Shown here one piece after another: positions 28,530-37,268 of a DNA stretch of 64,000 bases (position 1 is its first letter; every line of letters starts with the position of its first letter). The stretch is taken from positions 2,316,896 to 2,380,895 of the forward strand of contig NZ_LPUF01000001.1 in the NCBI RefSeq assembly GCF_002072955.1, in the 5' to 3' direction. A program made the translations under genes and the position numbers. Below the pieces are notes generated by a model. It saw nothing but the letters and a program-made list of their open reading frames with translations, searched no databases and was not told the DNA's origin. Origin of the DNA: Methyloprofundus sedimenti. GTDB taxonomy: Bacteria; Pseudomonadota; Gammaproteobacteria; Methylococcales; Methylomonadaceae.

Positions 28530-28787
28530 TCAAAGATTACTCAGGCTGATAAGTACAGAACCATCTTTTTCATAATGACCATTTTCGATGAGCTCTCTCG
28601 CTGCGTCCTGAATTACTTCTCTATGAAGATTAACTGATTGCATAGCGTTATCTTCAGTAGCGCCATATTTATTATGCAAAATTTTCAGGGGAATTCTGCA
28701 AAGTATCCTTTTTTTATCTAAAGTTGCTGCAATTGTAGCAACTTTAGTTGTGGCGTTCCAGCTCTCAAGTTTAGGAAAAGAAATCAT
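28530..28787 (-). CDS. DUF1488-like small protein
   Basis: This 85-residue soluble protein resembles DUF1488 proteins: an N-terminal FPxLESWNATTKVATIAATLD strand pair, CRIPLKILHNKYG, and the C-terminal half REVIQDAARELIENG with KDGSVLISLSNL. The family has no assigned function. It has AGAAG before the ATG and lies upstream of the HdeD-like gene. Confidence 0.65.
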   Translation of the reverse strand: MISFPKLESWNATTKVATIAATLDKKRILCRIPLKILHNKYGATEDNAMQSVNLHREVIQDAARELIENGHYEKDGSVLISLSNL

Positions 28788-29102
28788 AGTTTCTTCTCAA
28801 TCAGGGAGCCCTGAGATGCCGCAAATTTTTTACTTTTATTTATTATACCGTTCATTTTCATTTGTATAGCTCCTTAAAAATAGATAGATATGTATCGTTC
28901 TAATCAGTCAATCCTGCTCCACTTTAAATACTCTCTTTGCCCAATTTATTGAGAATGTAATAACGTGAGTCTAATTTGTCATTGTAAATTTCACCAACGA
29001 TCAATGTAGTATCTAGTGTCTGATGCTGATGCACTATAATCTGGAATTCTATTGGTAATGTATGCTGAAAATGAGGGCTTTTCTGGTTTAATTTTAACTA
29101 GC
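28788..29102. other. Intergenic region, nothing recognised
   Basis: These 315 AT-rich bases lie between the DUF1488 gene and the MurE-like gene; no ORF, hairpin or RNA gene is supported. Confidence 0.5.
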
Positions 29103-30260
29103 CTATACATTGCTAGAGCCTGATGTATATTTTTTGTAAAACTCAGGAAGGATTGCTTCCATACCAGGTTTTAGTTCATTTAAGATAGCTGTGCAAGCTA
29201 CTTCCCTGTCATCAAAATGAATCATTTCTGGCTTTAGAACCTGATAAATTTCATGTTCTTTTCCAGCTAGAAGTACAACATCATTATCTTGTGCATCATT
29301 AATAATAAATTCTATTGCCTTTGCTCTATTTTGAATCATCACATAGTGATCGAAATTCGAGCCTATCCCCGATTTGATTTCACCCATAATTAGCTGGCTA
29401 TCTTCCATGCTGCAGTTATCTTCTGTGATTACCAAGAAATCTGCAATATTACCGGCTATCTTTCCCATTTTGGCGCGCTGTCCAGGATCTCGATTTCCAC
29501 TACAACCTAAAAGTACTAATAGCCGCCCTTGTTGATTTAGAGCAATATTTTTCAGCGTTTTTAACACATTATCAAGACTATCAGGTGTATGTGCATAATC
29601 AACTAAGACCGTGAAGGCTTGCCCTGCATCAACAGCTTCTAAGCAACCTCTAGGTGGAGAACAGGAAGATAAAGTTTCCTGAATAATCTTTTCGGAAATA
29701 TTAATATGCCGAAGTATATTCATTGCTGCCTTAATGTTTAAAAGATTAAAGTGCCCTAAAAGCTTAGTTGTAAAATATATCGGTTCTTTTTTAAAGTGTT
29801 GTGGATAAATTGTATGTGCAGTGCCGTCACGCATAAAGCCTAACTTTGTCTGTTGATATGTGGCAAACGTTTTCTGGTAATCCAGATGATCTTCAGTAAT
29901 ATTAGTCAGTAATTTGATATTAAAATCAATATTTAAAATTCTGTCTTGGTCGATTTGTTCAGAAGATACTTCCATAATAAAATGAGTTCCCCCTTGTTCT
30001 AGGTATTCCCTCATTTGCTTTACAATATCAACTGATTCTGGTGTGGATAGGTCTTTATTGCCCGAGTTCAATGCACCTAATATAAAAGGTTTGTATCCTG
30101 CTGATTTTAGGACTTCTCCAATTAAGTACGAAACGGATGTTTTTCCGCTAGTTCCGGTAATGCCAATAACATAAAGATCCTTTGAAGGATGACTGCCAGG
30201 ATCTAACTTTATGGATGTCGAGCCTTTAGTAATATGAACTTTGCTTTGATGACCTTTCAA
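29103..30260 (-). CDS. Atypical MurE-like Mur ligase
   Basis: This protein (385 residues as counted from TTG) is a Mur-ligase related to MurE, which adds the third amino acid to the peptidoglycan stem. It keeps the ATP loop GITGTSGKT (33-41), MEVSSEQIDQDR, TNITEDHLDYQ, the carbamylated-lysine position YQQTK, GHFNLLN and DYAHTPDSL. It differs in three ways. The UDP-binding N-terminal domain is missing, about 50 residues of the central domain are absent, and the DAP-selecting DNPR motif reads DNCS (281-284). It is therefore unlikely to be the housekeeping MurE. The start is uncertain: TTG at 30260 is the only one in frame, and coding-like sequence continues upstream. Confidence 0.8.
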   Translation of the reverse strand: MKGHQSKVHITKGSTSIKLDPGSHPSKDLYVIGITGTSGKTSVSYLIGEVLKSAGYKPFILGALNSGNKDLSTPESVDIVKQMREYLEQGGTHFIMEVSSEQIDQDRILNIDFNIKLLTNITEDHLDYQKTFATYQQTKLGFMRDGTAHTIYPQHFKKEPIYFTTKLLGHFNLLNIKAAMNILRHINISEKIIQETLSSCSPPRGCLEAVDAGQAFTVLVDYAHTPDSLDNVLKTLKNIALNQQGRLLVLLGCSGNRDPGQRAKMGKIAGNIADFLVITEDNCSMEDSQLIMGEIKSGIGSNFDHYVMIQNRAKAIEFIINDAQDNDVVLLAGKEHEIYQVLKPEMIHFDDREVACTAILNELKPGMEAILPEFYKKYTSGSSNV

Positions 30261-30535
30261 CGAAAGTCTTTCACGCTTTGAAGGTAGCTGGGAATCAAAA
30301 TTATAATCACAATTTAGCTTAATCAGCTCTGAAGAAGATTGAGCTTTTTTATATGAGATATGTGGGCTTTTAGATACACGAGTTTCAGGTGTACGGGCTG
30401 TTTTTTCAGTCTCTTTTTTTACATGGTTATAAGACTGTTTTAAATTATGTGTTTCAAGGTTTTTAATTGAGTAGCCTCTTATTGTTTTTTTGAATATGAA
30501 ATTATAAATTTCAGATTGCTAGCTTTAGCTGCCAT
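30261..30535 (-). other. Possible frameshifted N-terminal extension of the MurE-like gene
   Basis: The frame of the MurE-like gene stays open upstream to a TAG near 30520 but contains no ATG or GTG. An ATG at 30535 opens the neighbouring frame for 18 codons (MAAKASNLKFIISYSKKQ) and stops. The stop follows seven A residues (30491-30485) phased as A AAA AAA. A -1 slip there would join them into a protein of about 477 residues, close to normal MurE length, although the Lys/Ser-rich extension does not look like the MurE N-domain. Confidence 0.35.
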
Positions 30536-30708
30536 GATAGTTTTTTAACTATTATCAGTTATGATGCTGCCTTTATGGCACTCTTTTAGCTGAAAAGTTC
30601 CTGGAGAGACGAGTGGCAAAATTTTAAACTACCTATTTTTTAAGTTCCGGTGTCTACATTGTTGTAGCGTAATCACACCACTCCCGTATTTAGTTAAATG
30701 CATAACAA

Positions 30709-31359
30709 TTAACGTTTATAGCGGAGAATTTGCCCGCGAAATGGCTCTGTTAGATATTCTGTGTTCTCAGGCTTACCTTGGCTATGCGAATAACCCAAAG
30801 TTATCATTTTTTTACTGAATCGAGCATGATAACTACGTCCAGGATCGACAATGATTACTTCACAATGCGGTTTTGCGTGCAGATTAATGAAACCGGATAA
30901 TAGATCAACATGATCGCCTTCATACAGTAAATCACTACCAACAATTAGATCAAACTTGCCTAAACCGCTCTTTTTATCACCCCATCCAGTGCGCACGAAA
31001 GGTATGGTTTTAGCTTTATTGAGTAGCGTATTTTCCAGCAAAAACTGTTCAGCTTCCGGATGATAGTCTGTAGCAGTAATATTTGCCAGGCGATGGTTCA
31101 GCATTAAACTTGTCAAACCGATCCCACAACCGACTTCCAAAATACGTTTTCCTGCAATTTTATAATCAAACAGGAGATGAGCAAGCACTTCACTCGATTG
31201 CCAGACAACACCGAATAATGACCAGATGGCTGATGATATGCCAAGTTTTTTGGCAATATCATCAACATCGAGATATTGTTGTTTATCTCGTAACGTTCGC
31301 AGATGAATATCGACATCACCAAATTCAATTGTTTGATAACAAACTCGTAACAAAGACAT
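30709..31359 (-). CDS. METTL21-like class I methyltransferase
   Basis: This 216-residue SAM-dependent methyltransferase is of the Methyltransf_16 type. Motif I is ILEVGCGIGLTSLML. The product-binding stretch GSDLLYEG corresponds to the D/E-x-x-Y motif of lysine methyltransferases of the METTL21 group. IWSLFGVVWQSSEVLAHLL matches the start of that family (G-x-x-W-x-x-S). The substrate is probably a protein lysine, but not known. The gene is 27 bases downstream of the cysteine-repeat gene's... opposite end: it lies to the left of 31387 on the same strand, so that gene is downstream in space but upstream in transcription. Confidence 0.82.
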   Translation of the reverse strand: MSLLRVCYQTIEFGDVDIHLRTLRDKQQYLDVDDIAKKLGISSAIWSLFGVVWQSSEVLAHLLFDYKIAGKRILEVGCGIGLTSLMLNHRLANITATDYHPEAEQFLLENTLLNKAKTIPFVRTGWGDKKSGLGKFDLIVGSDLLYEGDHVDLLSGFINLHAKPHCEVIIVDPGRSYHARFSKKMITLGYSHSQGKPENTEYLTEPFRGQILRYKR

Positions 31360-31386
31360 TAATTGTACACTCTTAAAAACATGCGG

Positions 31387-31983
31387 CTAGTAATCCGACG
31401 CGGGCAGTTCACACTGATCATTTAACTGAGCATAAGGTGGATTGCAGTCCCAATCATGTCCGGAATAATCGATATGAGCATTCTTCGGAACTATCAAGGG
31501 AACGCACATATCTTTTCTCGCCAAATATCCTCGTTCGCATTCCCACCCATCACCATAAATAGAATGCACGAAATACCCGTGCTCAGGTATCTTTACTGCA
31601 ACGCAAGTTTTATTCTGAGATTTGAAACCACGATCACATTGCCAATCATAGCCATTAGAATTCAAATAGGCATGGGCAGGTATCATAATAACAACGCAAA
31701 TTTTATCGTCCTTTCGGTAGCCCCGGTTACATTTCCAGCCATCTCCAAAAGGTGAATTTGTCAGGTACGCATTATCAGGCACCTTAATAGCATCGCAAAT
31801 ATTACCATTTTGTTGATATCCAGATTTACATTCCCATCCGCTCCCATAGGTTTGGGCATGAGCATTTTCAGGCATCACTTCATTATTGACTTTTGCAAAT
31901 ACAAGACTAGGGATACTAGTCGTAAGCATCAAAAGAATCAAAAGCTGAACTACATTGTCATTTGATGGTTGCTTTCCACTCAT
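31387..31983 (-). CDS. Secreted cysteine-repeat protein (five ~32-residue repeats)
   Basis: This 198-residue protein has an N-terminal signal segment (LLILLMLTTSIPSLVFA). The rest is five tandem repeats of about 32 residues. Each follows the pattern P-x-N/H-A-H/Y ... G-x-x-W-x-C-x-x-G-Y/F ... C-x-x-I-x-x, with two Cys per repeat, about 11-13 residues apart. Examples are GSGWECKSGYQQNGNIC, GDGWKCNRGYRKDDKIC and GDGWECERGYLARKDMC. Each repeat probably holds one disulphide in the periplasm or outside the cell. The family is not recognised. It probably shares a transcript with the methyltransferase to its left. Confidence 0.8.
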   Translation of the reverse strand: MSGKQPSNDNVVQLLILLMLTTSIPSLVFAKVNNEVMPENAHAQTYGSGWECKSGYQQNGNICDAIKVPDNAYLTNSPFGDGWKCNRGYRKDDKICVVIMIPAHAYLNSNGYDWQCDRGFKSQNKTCVAVKIPEHGYFVHSIYGDGWECERGYLARKDMCVPLIVPKNAHIDYSGHDWDCNPPYAQLNDQCELPASDY

Positions 31984-33048
31984 GAATAATTCCTTCTTGT
32001 AATCGTTGTATGCAACTAAATTTCATTGCTGGCATATTCGATAGTGTGAAAGTCGCTTGTTACAGATCAACTATAGCAAAGGTATCTGACGACAGAGATT
32101 CAATGAGGGGGAGGGAGTAAAGAGTGTTACTAGAATAAAATCTTTACCAGCCGTGCGCTATTGCAACTGTTCTTTGCGGGCCAGCCCGGTCATGGATTTA
32201 TTTTACTATACACCTAATTGGGTAATTTAGATATTTATAATATCTTCCCGATTTTTTCAAGCATAAATTAAACTCAAGTTTCGAATAAGTAATATTAAAC
32301 TTATATTAACCTACGGTTTAGGAGGAAGCGTAATCCAGGGGCTTTTACTACAAAAAAATTGAATGATTTCTATCTTATACTGGTCAGTTGTAAGTCCTGT
32401 CCAATGAGGACTTACAACTATCAATGTGGTGTCAATTTTAAAATAAGCGAAAACATAAAACTTTTTGAATTATTTTAAATTTTACTCATTGGAAGTAGTG
32501 GTATTAGAACCAGAGTTATTTATTCTAAGAGAAGTAGGCCATCAACTGCTTATCAAGTAACATGATTCCGCTCAATAAAGTCTGTACTTTGGGTATGCCG
32601 ACACTTTGGTTGGCTGGTCTTCTTTTTAGAAGAGTATCTCCGGGTTATAAAATAGTGAGAACTTAATCCTTATAGGAACGGGGGTTTAATAATACCCGAA
32701 AGTATGGCGCAGGATTTTAGCTTCACAGGTGTGTTAGGAAAGCAGGCGCATAGCAGGCTACGCAAATGGTTTTCTAGCGCGGCTGTGGAGTCAAAAGGCA
32801 ATTCAGACTCGGGCATTATTGAATTCTCGTTCCTTAGTGTCGACTGTGTGGATAGCGAGCTAACAGTTTGGCAAAGCCCTACCAACACTAGCTGGCCTGC
32901 TTTCCTGTTCAATTCAGCAAATTGAGAAAACGTCCAGTATCTGACCTTTCCACCTACACTTTATTGATGCTTTGGAAGCGGTCTTCACTACGTTGAATTA
33001 AAAATGCTAAACCTGTTTTACCGTATTGGAAAAAAAGAGCTATGCTAC
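31984..33048. other. 1-kb region without a supported gene
   Basis: Between the repeat protein and serB no convincing gene is seen. A perfect 13-pair inverted repeat lies at 32386-32419. From about 32670 to 32925 the sequence is richer in G+C, and both strands are open for 73-80 codons, but neither translation resembles a known family. GGGTTTAATAATACCC near 32685 is a short palindrome. The stretch may be the remains of a mobile element. Confidence 0.4.
32386..32419. repeat. Perfect 13-bp inverted repeat
   Basis: AGTTGTAAGTCCT (32386-32398) and AGGACTTACAACT (32407-32419) are exact reverse complements around an eight-base loop, GTCCAATG. No T-run follows on either strand, which argues against a simple terminator. 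Confidence 0.6.
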
Positions 33049-33690
33049 CTACAACAAATACGGTAACACGGCCTGCAAATCCGGGCTATCAACAAATATA
33101 TCCGCTTGATCCCGGACAATTTTACGCGCTACCACCCCGCCAAAACCTATACAAAAAGCACCCGCTTTTTTGGCTTCCATATCGGTATTGCCATCACCTA
33201 CAATAGCTAGATTTAAACCTGTCTTATTTAATTGGGCACAAACTTCAGCTTTTCCGCCATTCCTCGCTAAAGGAGATAGTTGATCGAAGTCTAAATAATC
33301 GCCATTGCAAGCGAATAAAACTTCAACTGCATGTACGTGGCTGGCATCAATATTTAATTTTGCTGCTAATGGCAAAATTGCCTGTTTTAACCCCCCACTA
33401 ATGATATGTACCTGTTTACCCTGCTGGTGTAATTTCTGAAAGACTTCTGCTACACCCTGAACCATTTTTTCGATATATAAATCAGCCAGCCAATCGATCC
33501 CTTTCTTATCAGGCTTGATCAACGCCAAGCGCTGCGCATAAATCGATTCTAAAGAAACTTCACCATTCATGGCAGCATTGGTTAATGCAGCCATTTCAGT
33601 ACCACAGCCAGCACGTTCAGCTAAAACATCAATGCCCTCTATCTCACTTAAAGTACTGTCACAATCAAAACAAATAATATCAAAACTCAT
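33049..33690 (-). CDS. serB: Phosphoserine phosphatase
   Basis: This 213-residue HAD-family enzyme carries out the last step of serine synthesis, hydrolysing O-phosphoserine. The nucleophile motif is CFDCDSTLS, where Asp-x-Asp-Ser-Thr is diagnostic for SerB. HIISGGLKQAI (motif II Ser), the Lys in GGKAEV, and VGDGNTDMEAKKAG (motif IV) are present. It is the short form without an N-terminal ACT domain. It lies 89 bases downstream of serA on the same strand, with a possible terminator between them. Confidence 0.93.
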   Translation of the reverse strand: MSFDIICFDCDSTLSEIEGIDVLAERAGCGTEMAALTNAAMNGEVSLESIYAQRLALIKPDKKGIDWLADLYIEKMVQGVAEVFQKLHQQGKQVHIISGGLKQAILPLAAKLNIDASHVHAVEVLFACNGDYLDFDQLSPLARNGGKAEVCAQLNKTGLNLAIVGDGNTDMEAKKAGAFCIGFGGVVARKIVRDQADIFVDSPDLQAVLPYLL

Positions 33691-33703
33691 CTTAGGCCCA
33701 TTT

Positions 33704-33738
33704 AAAAAAACTCTGTACAGCAGGCTTTAGCCTACTGT
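33704..33738 (-). terminator. Possible terminator or attenuator between serA and serB
   Basis: On the minus strand ACAGTAGGCT-AA-AGCCTGCTGT (33738-33717) forms a ten-position stem with one mismatch, followed eight bases later by seven T residues (33710-33704). It would act behind serA and just before serB. The gap between stem and T-run makes it imperfect. Confidence 0.4.
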
Positions 33739-33779
33739 GATTAATTTGAAATAGCAGAATAATAACCACTCTACTAAGG

Positions 33780-35363
33780 TTATAGCTCTATTTGTATCAC
33801 TGCTTTTACAGCGCCTACCTGACACAGCTCTTGTAACACCGATTCATCTAATTTCTCAGAAACACTGATCACAGCCATTGCATTCTGACCATCTTCAGCG
33901 ACACCGACCTGCATACGTGAGATATTAACATTAGCTTTACCTAGTACCGTGCTAATTGCAGCAATAACGCCAGGCTTATCTGCATGTTGCGTCACTAGTA
34001 AAACACCCTCTGGAATTACTTCGATTTCATACTCATTAATATTCACCAAGCGTGGATGTTTATCGCCTAATAACGTTCCAACCAAACTAATTTCTTCATC
34101 TCCGTAAAAAGCGGTCAATTTAACTAATGCCAGATAACCTGAAATCTTTTCAGTTTTTGATTCTGTTAAGGTAATACCCTGCCGTTTGGCGATATTTTCT
34201 GCATTGACACTGTTAACTGGTGTAGAAACATGGCTTTCTAACAAGCCCACTAAAGCTGCAACTGAAACTGAGCGCGCTTCTGCTTCTGTAGCTTTCCCCA
34301 AAAGAGAGACTTTAATGCCCTCTATAGGTTTAGTGGCTAAACCAGCCAGCACTTTACCAAGCCTGGTTGCTAAACCCATGAATGGTTGAGATTTTCTGAG
34401 TTTTTCGGCAGAAAGACGGGGTAAATTCAAAGCATTAATTGCTTCCCCGGTTTTTAAAAAGGTCACTGCCTGACGGGCGATTTCAACACTCACTGCCACT
34501 TGTGCTTCTCTGGTAGATGCACCTAAATGCGGCGTAAAAACGATGTTATCTAATGCTAATAATGGTGAATCTTTGGGTGGCTCGTGTTCATAGACATCAA
34601 GCGCTGCACCCGCAATATCTCCATTTTTAAGAGCATCGTATAATGCTGATTCATCAATGAGTCCACCACGGGCACAGTTAATAATCATGGCTGATTTTTT
34701 CATCATTGTCAGTTGCTTTCGACCAATAACTCCACGTGTTTTTTCTAATAGAGGGCAATGTAATGTTAAATAGTCTGCCTGTTGCACTAACTCCTCTAAG
34801 CCAACCGATTCGGCACCGCAATCAGCAAAAATATCGGGCGCTACAAATGGATCATAAGCAATGACGCGCATATTCAGCCCTGCTCCACGCTGTGCGACAA
34901 TACGCCCAATCGTACCAAAGCCTAGAATAGCCAAAGTCTTATGTGAAACTTCCGAACCCACTAATGTAGATCTTTCCCATTTTCCTTCACGTATCGATTT
35001 ATCAGCTTTAGGTAAATTGCGACTCAGGGAAAACATGTGCGCAATAGCCAGTTCAGCTGTGGTAGTCGCATTTGCATCTGGTGTATTCATGACAATAACC
35101 CCCTGCTCTGTTGCAGCGGGTATATCAACATTATCCACACCTATTCCGGCACGTCCGACTAATTTAAGGTTTTTTCCGGCACGTAGCACTTCATCGGTAA
35201 CTTTAGTATCACTGCGGATTAATAAAGCGTCATAATCAACAATCGTCTCGCACAATTGCTCATGACTCATACCAGTATCAATATGAACTTGTATGCCTTC
35301 TTGTTCAATTAAGAAGTTAACCCCTGCGTCAGCTAATTTATCGGATATAAGAATTTTTTTCAT
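33780..35363 (-). CDS. serA: D-3-phosphoglycerate dehydrogenase
   Basis: This 527-residue enzyme commits 3-phosphoglycerate to serine by NAD-dependent oxidation. It contains the substrate-binding RSDTKVTDEVL, GRAGIGVDNVDIPAATE, the NAD fold LAILGFGTIGRIVAQRG, the catalytic Arg in NCARGGLIDE, the Glu in DVYEHEPP and the His in FTPHLGASTREAQ. After residue 320 come an intervening (allosteric substrate-binding) domain and a C-terminal ACT domain with TQHADKPGVIAAIS, so it is the long type. Serine feedback through ACT is expected from the family. serB follows. Confidence 0.95.
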   Translation of the reverse strand: MKKILISDKLADAGVNFLIEQEGIQVHIDTGMSHEQLCETIVDYDALLIRSDTKVTDEVLRAGKNLKLVGRAGIGVDNVDIPAATEQGVIVMNTPDANATTTAELAIAHMFSLSRNLPKADKSIREGKWERSTLVGSEVSHKTLAILGFGTIGRIVAQRGAGLNMRVIAYDPFVAPDIFADCGAESVGLEELVQQADYLTLHCPLLEKTRGVIGRKQLTMMKKSAMIINCARGGLIDESALYDALKNGDIAGAALDVYEHEPPKDSPLLALDNIVFTPHLGASTREAQVAVSVEIARQAVTFLKTGEAINALNLPRLSAEKLRKSQPFMGLATRLGKVLAGLATKPIEGIKVSLLGKATEAEARSVSVAALVGLLESHVSTPVNSVNAENIAKRQGITLTESKTEKISGYLALVKLTAFYGDEEISLVGTLLGDKHPRLVNINEYEIEVIPEGVLLVTQHADKPGVIAAISTVLGKANVNISRMQVGVAEDGQNAMAVISVSEKLDESVLQELCQVGAVKAVIQIEL

Positions 35364-35453
35364 ATTAAACGCGTTTCTCGAATTAAGTACACTAAATAAG
35401 CTATTATTTTACCTGCTTTGCTATAATCTCATGAACTAAATTAATTAACTGTC

Positions 35454-36773
35454 ATGCTTGAATTTAACAAATCGCTTTTATCGGCTCATCTCTGGAAGCA
35501 TCGACTGGTTTTTTGGCTTGGTGCTATTTTTATAGGCTTATTAATTGCCGCCATGACTTTACTCAGCGAATGGGCGTCCGAGTTTTTTCGCAAGACCTCT
35601 GTGAGTTATCCCTGGTTTCAGTTTGTCACTCCTCCTGTAGGACTTGCGCTGATTGCCTGGATAACTTTTCGCTTTTTTCCGGGCAGTCAGGGCAGTGGTA
35701 TTCCTCAGATTAAAACAGCGCTGGAAATCCCCTATACTTTAAGTGAACGTAAAAAACTGGTTTCTCTCCGTATCGCGTTCGGCAAAGCTTTTTTACCTAT
35801 TTTGGGATTATTATCAGGCGCATCAGTCGGATTTGGCGGCCCTGCCGTCCATGTTGGTGCATCGCTAATGTCGTCTTTGGGTAAATTAGCTAACTTTCCT
35901 TCTCTGTATATGAGTAAGGGTCTATTATTAGCAGGTAGCGCTGCTGGCTTTGCGGCAATGTTTAGCGCCCCTTTAGCAGGAATTCTGTTCGCTATTGAAG
36001 AAATGGGACGCACACTGGAAGAGCGCATTAGCACTTTAGTGCTGACAGCGATTATTTTTTCCGGGGTAACAGCTTATTCAATTCTGCATCACACGATTTT
36101 TTTTACCGATAATACCTTAGATTTTCCTCTGGATAAAGAGTGGTTAGCCATTCCATTCTGCGGGGTTATCGGCGGTCTGTTAGGCGCAATATTTAGCCGT
36201 ATTATCGTTAGCGGTTACCATAAATTAAAGAAGCTACAGCTTCCTATTGTGCTAGTTGCCTTTGTCAGCGGCTGTATTATTGCCTTGTTTGGTTATTTAT
36301 CTCAAGGCGAAACATTTGGTACCGGCTACCAAATGGCTAAAAATATTATCTACAGTTCGGCATCAATTGATCCCATGTTACCGGTGTATAAAATGTTATC
36401 AACTTGTGCAACATTTTTTAGTGGCATTCCCGGCGGTATCTTTGTCCCTTCCATCGCCACTGGCGCTGCCTTTGGCGCCAATCTGGCACACTGGTTTCCT
36501 ATTGCCCCGACGCAAGTCATGATTTTACTGACTATAACTGCTTATTTTGCCGGCATGTTACAGTCCCCTCTCACTTCATTTGCACTGATACTGGATATCA
36601 CACATAGCCATGAAATTTCCATCCCCATCATTGCGGCAGCTTTTATTGCCTCGGGTGTTGCAAAACTGATTAATCCCCGGCCGCTTTATAGAGAGCTATG
36701 TGATGCTTTTCAACAATATCCAGTACCTGTAGCGACTACTGAAAAAGAAAATGTCCCGCAAGCAGAAAAATAA
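35454..36773 (+). CDS. ClC-family chloride transport protein lacking the gating glutamate
   Basis: This 439-residue membrane protein has the ClC fold. Selectivity motifs GSGIPQIK (80-87) and GGIFVPSIATGAAFG are present. The third motif, normally G-R/K-E-G-P, reads GFGGP at 126-130, so the gating glutamate is Gly128. The glutamate pair of the proton path remains (IEEMG, 181-185). Loss of the gating Glu uncouples proton exchange in studied ClC proteins, so this may be a channel. The thioredoxin gene starts inside its last codons (23-base overlap), so the two are co-translated. Confidence 0.88.
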   Translation: MLEFNKSLLSAHLWKHRLVFWLGAIFIGLLIAAMTLLSEWASEFFRKTSVSYPWFQFVTPPVGLALIAWITFRFFPGSQGSGIPQIKTALEIPYTLSERKKLVSLRIAFGKAFLPILGLLSGASVGFGGPAVHVGASLMSSLGKLANFPSLYMSKGLLLAGSAAGFAAMFSAPLAGILFAIEEMGRTLEERISTLVLTAIIFSGVTAYSILHHTIFFTDNTLDFPLDKEWLAIPFCGVIGGLLGAIFSRIIVSGYHKLKKLQLPIVLVAFVSGCIIALFGYLSQGETFGTGYQMAKNIIYSSASIDPMLPVYKMLSTCATFFSGIPGGIFVPSIATGAAFGANLAHWFPIAPTQVMILLTITAYFAGMLQSPLTSFALILDITHSHEISIPIIAAAFIASGVAKLINPRPLYRELCDAFQQYPVPVATTEKENVPQAEK

Positions 36774-37266
36774 AATCTATATTCTGGCTTTGCTGTTTAT
36801 CCTCAGCGGCCTTGCGCTGTATAGCTTTTACCCAGGTATTAAAATGGCGCCTGATGTCAGCTTTAAAACCATTAGCAATAAGCAGATACAGTTAAATCAA
36901 CTACAGGGCAAAGTCTTGCTCATTAGCTTCTGGGCAAGTAATTGTCCTAGTTGCCTCAAGGAAATCCCCGATATTATAAGTCTATATCAGGAGTATCATC
37001 AGCGTGGTTTAGAAATTATTGCCATCGCTATGTATTACGACCGTCCGAATTATGTGGTTGAAACCCGTAAAAACTATCAAATTCCTTATGACATAGCGCT
37101 AGATTCAAGCATGGATTTAGCGACAGCTTTCGGTAATGTCGCGCTCACACCGACTACTTTTTTGCTTAGCCCACAAGGAGAGATCATCTATCAGATCACC
37201 GGCTCTTTTGATTTGCAAGCGATGCAAACACGTATTCAAACTTTATTAACTCAACAAGGAAATTAA
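36751..37266 (+). CDS. TlpA/ResA-like thioredoxin-fold protein
   Basis: This 171-residue protein has one N-terminal membrane segment (YILALLFILSGLALYSFY) and a periplasmic thioredoxin domain with active site WASNCPSCLKE. FKTISNKQIQLNQLQGKVLLISFWAS, PDIISLYQEYHQRGLEIIAIAM and TPTTFLLSPQG are typical of the TlpA/ResA group, which reduces cysteines of cytochrome c or copper-site proteins. It overlaps the ClC gene by 23 bases and is followed two bases later by hemJ, which suggests a joint transcript. Confidence 0.88.
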   Translation: MSRKQKNKIYILALLFILSGLALYSFYPGIKMAPDVSFKTISNKQIQLNQLQGKVLLISFWASNCPSCLKEIPDIISLYQEYHQRGLEIIAIAMYYDRPNYVVETRKNYQIPYDIALDSSMDLATAFGNVALTPTTFLLSPQGEIIYQITGSFDLQAMQTRIQTLLTQQGN

Positions 37267-37268
37267 CA

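Noticed and set aside
32670-32925. Overlapping ORFs on both strands (73 and 80 codons)
   Set aside because: Neither resembles a known protein and each is the shadow of the other; no ribosome site supports one.
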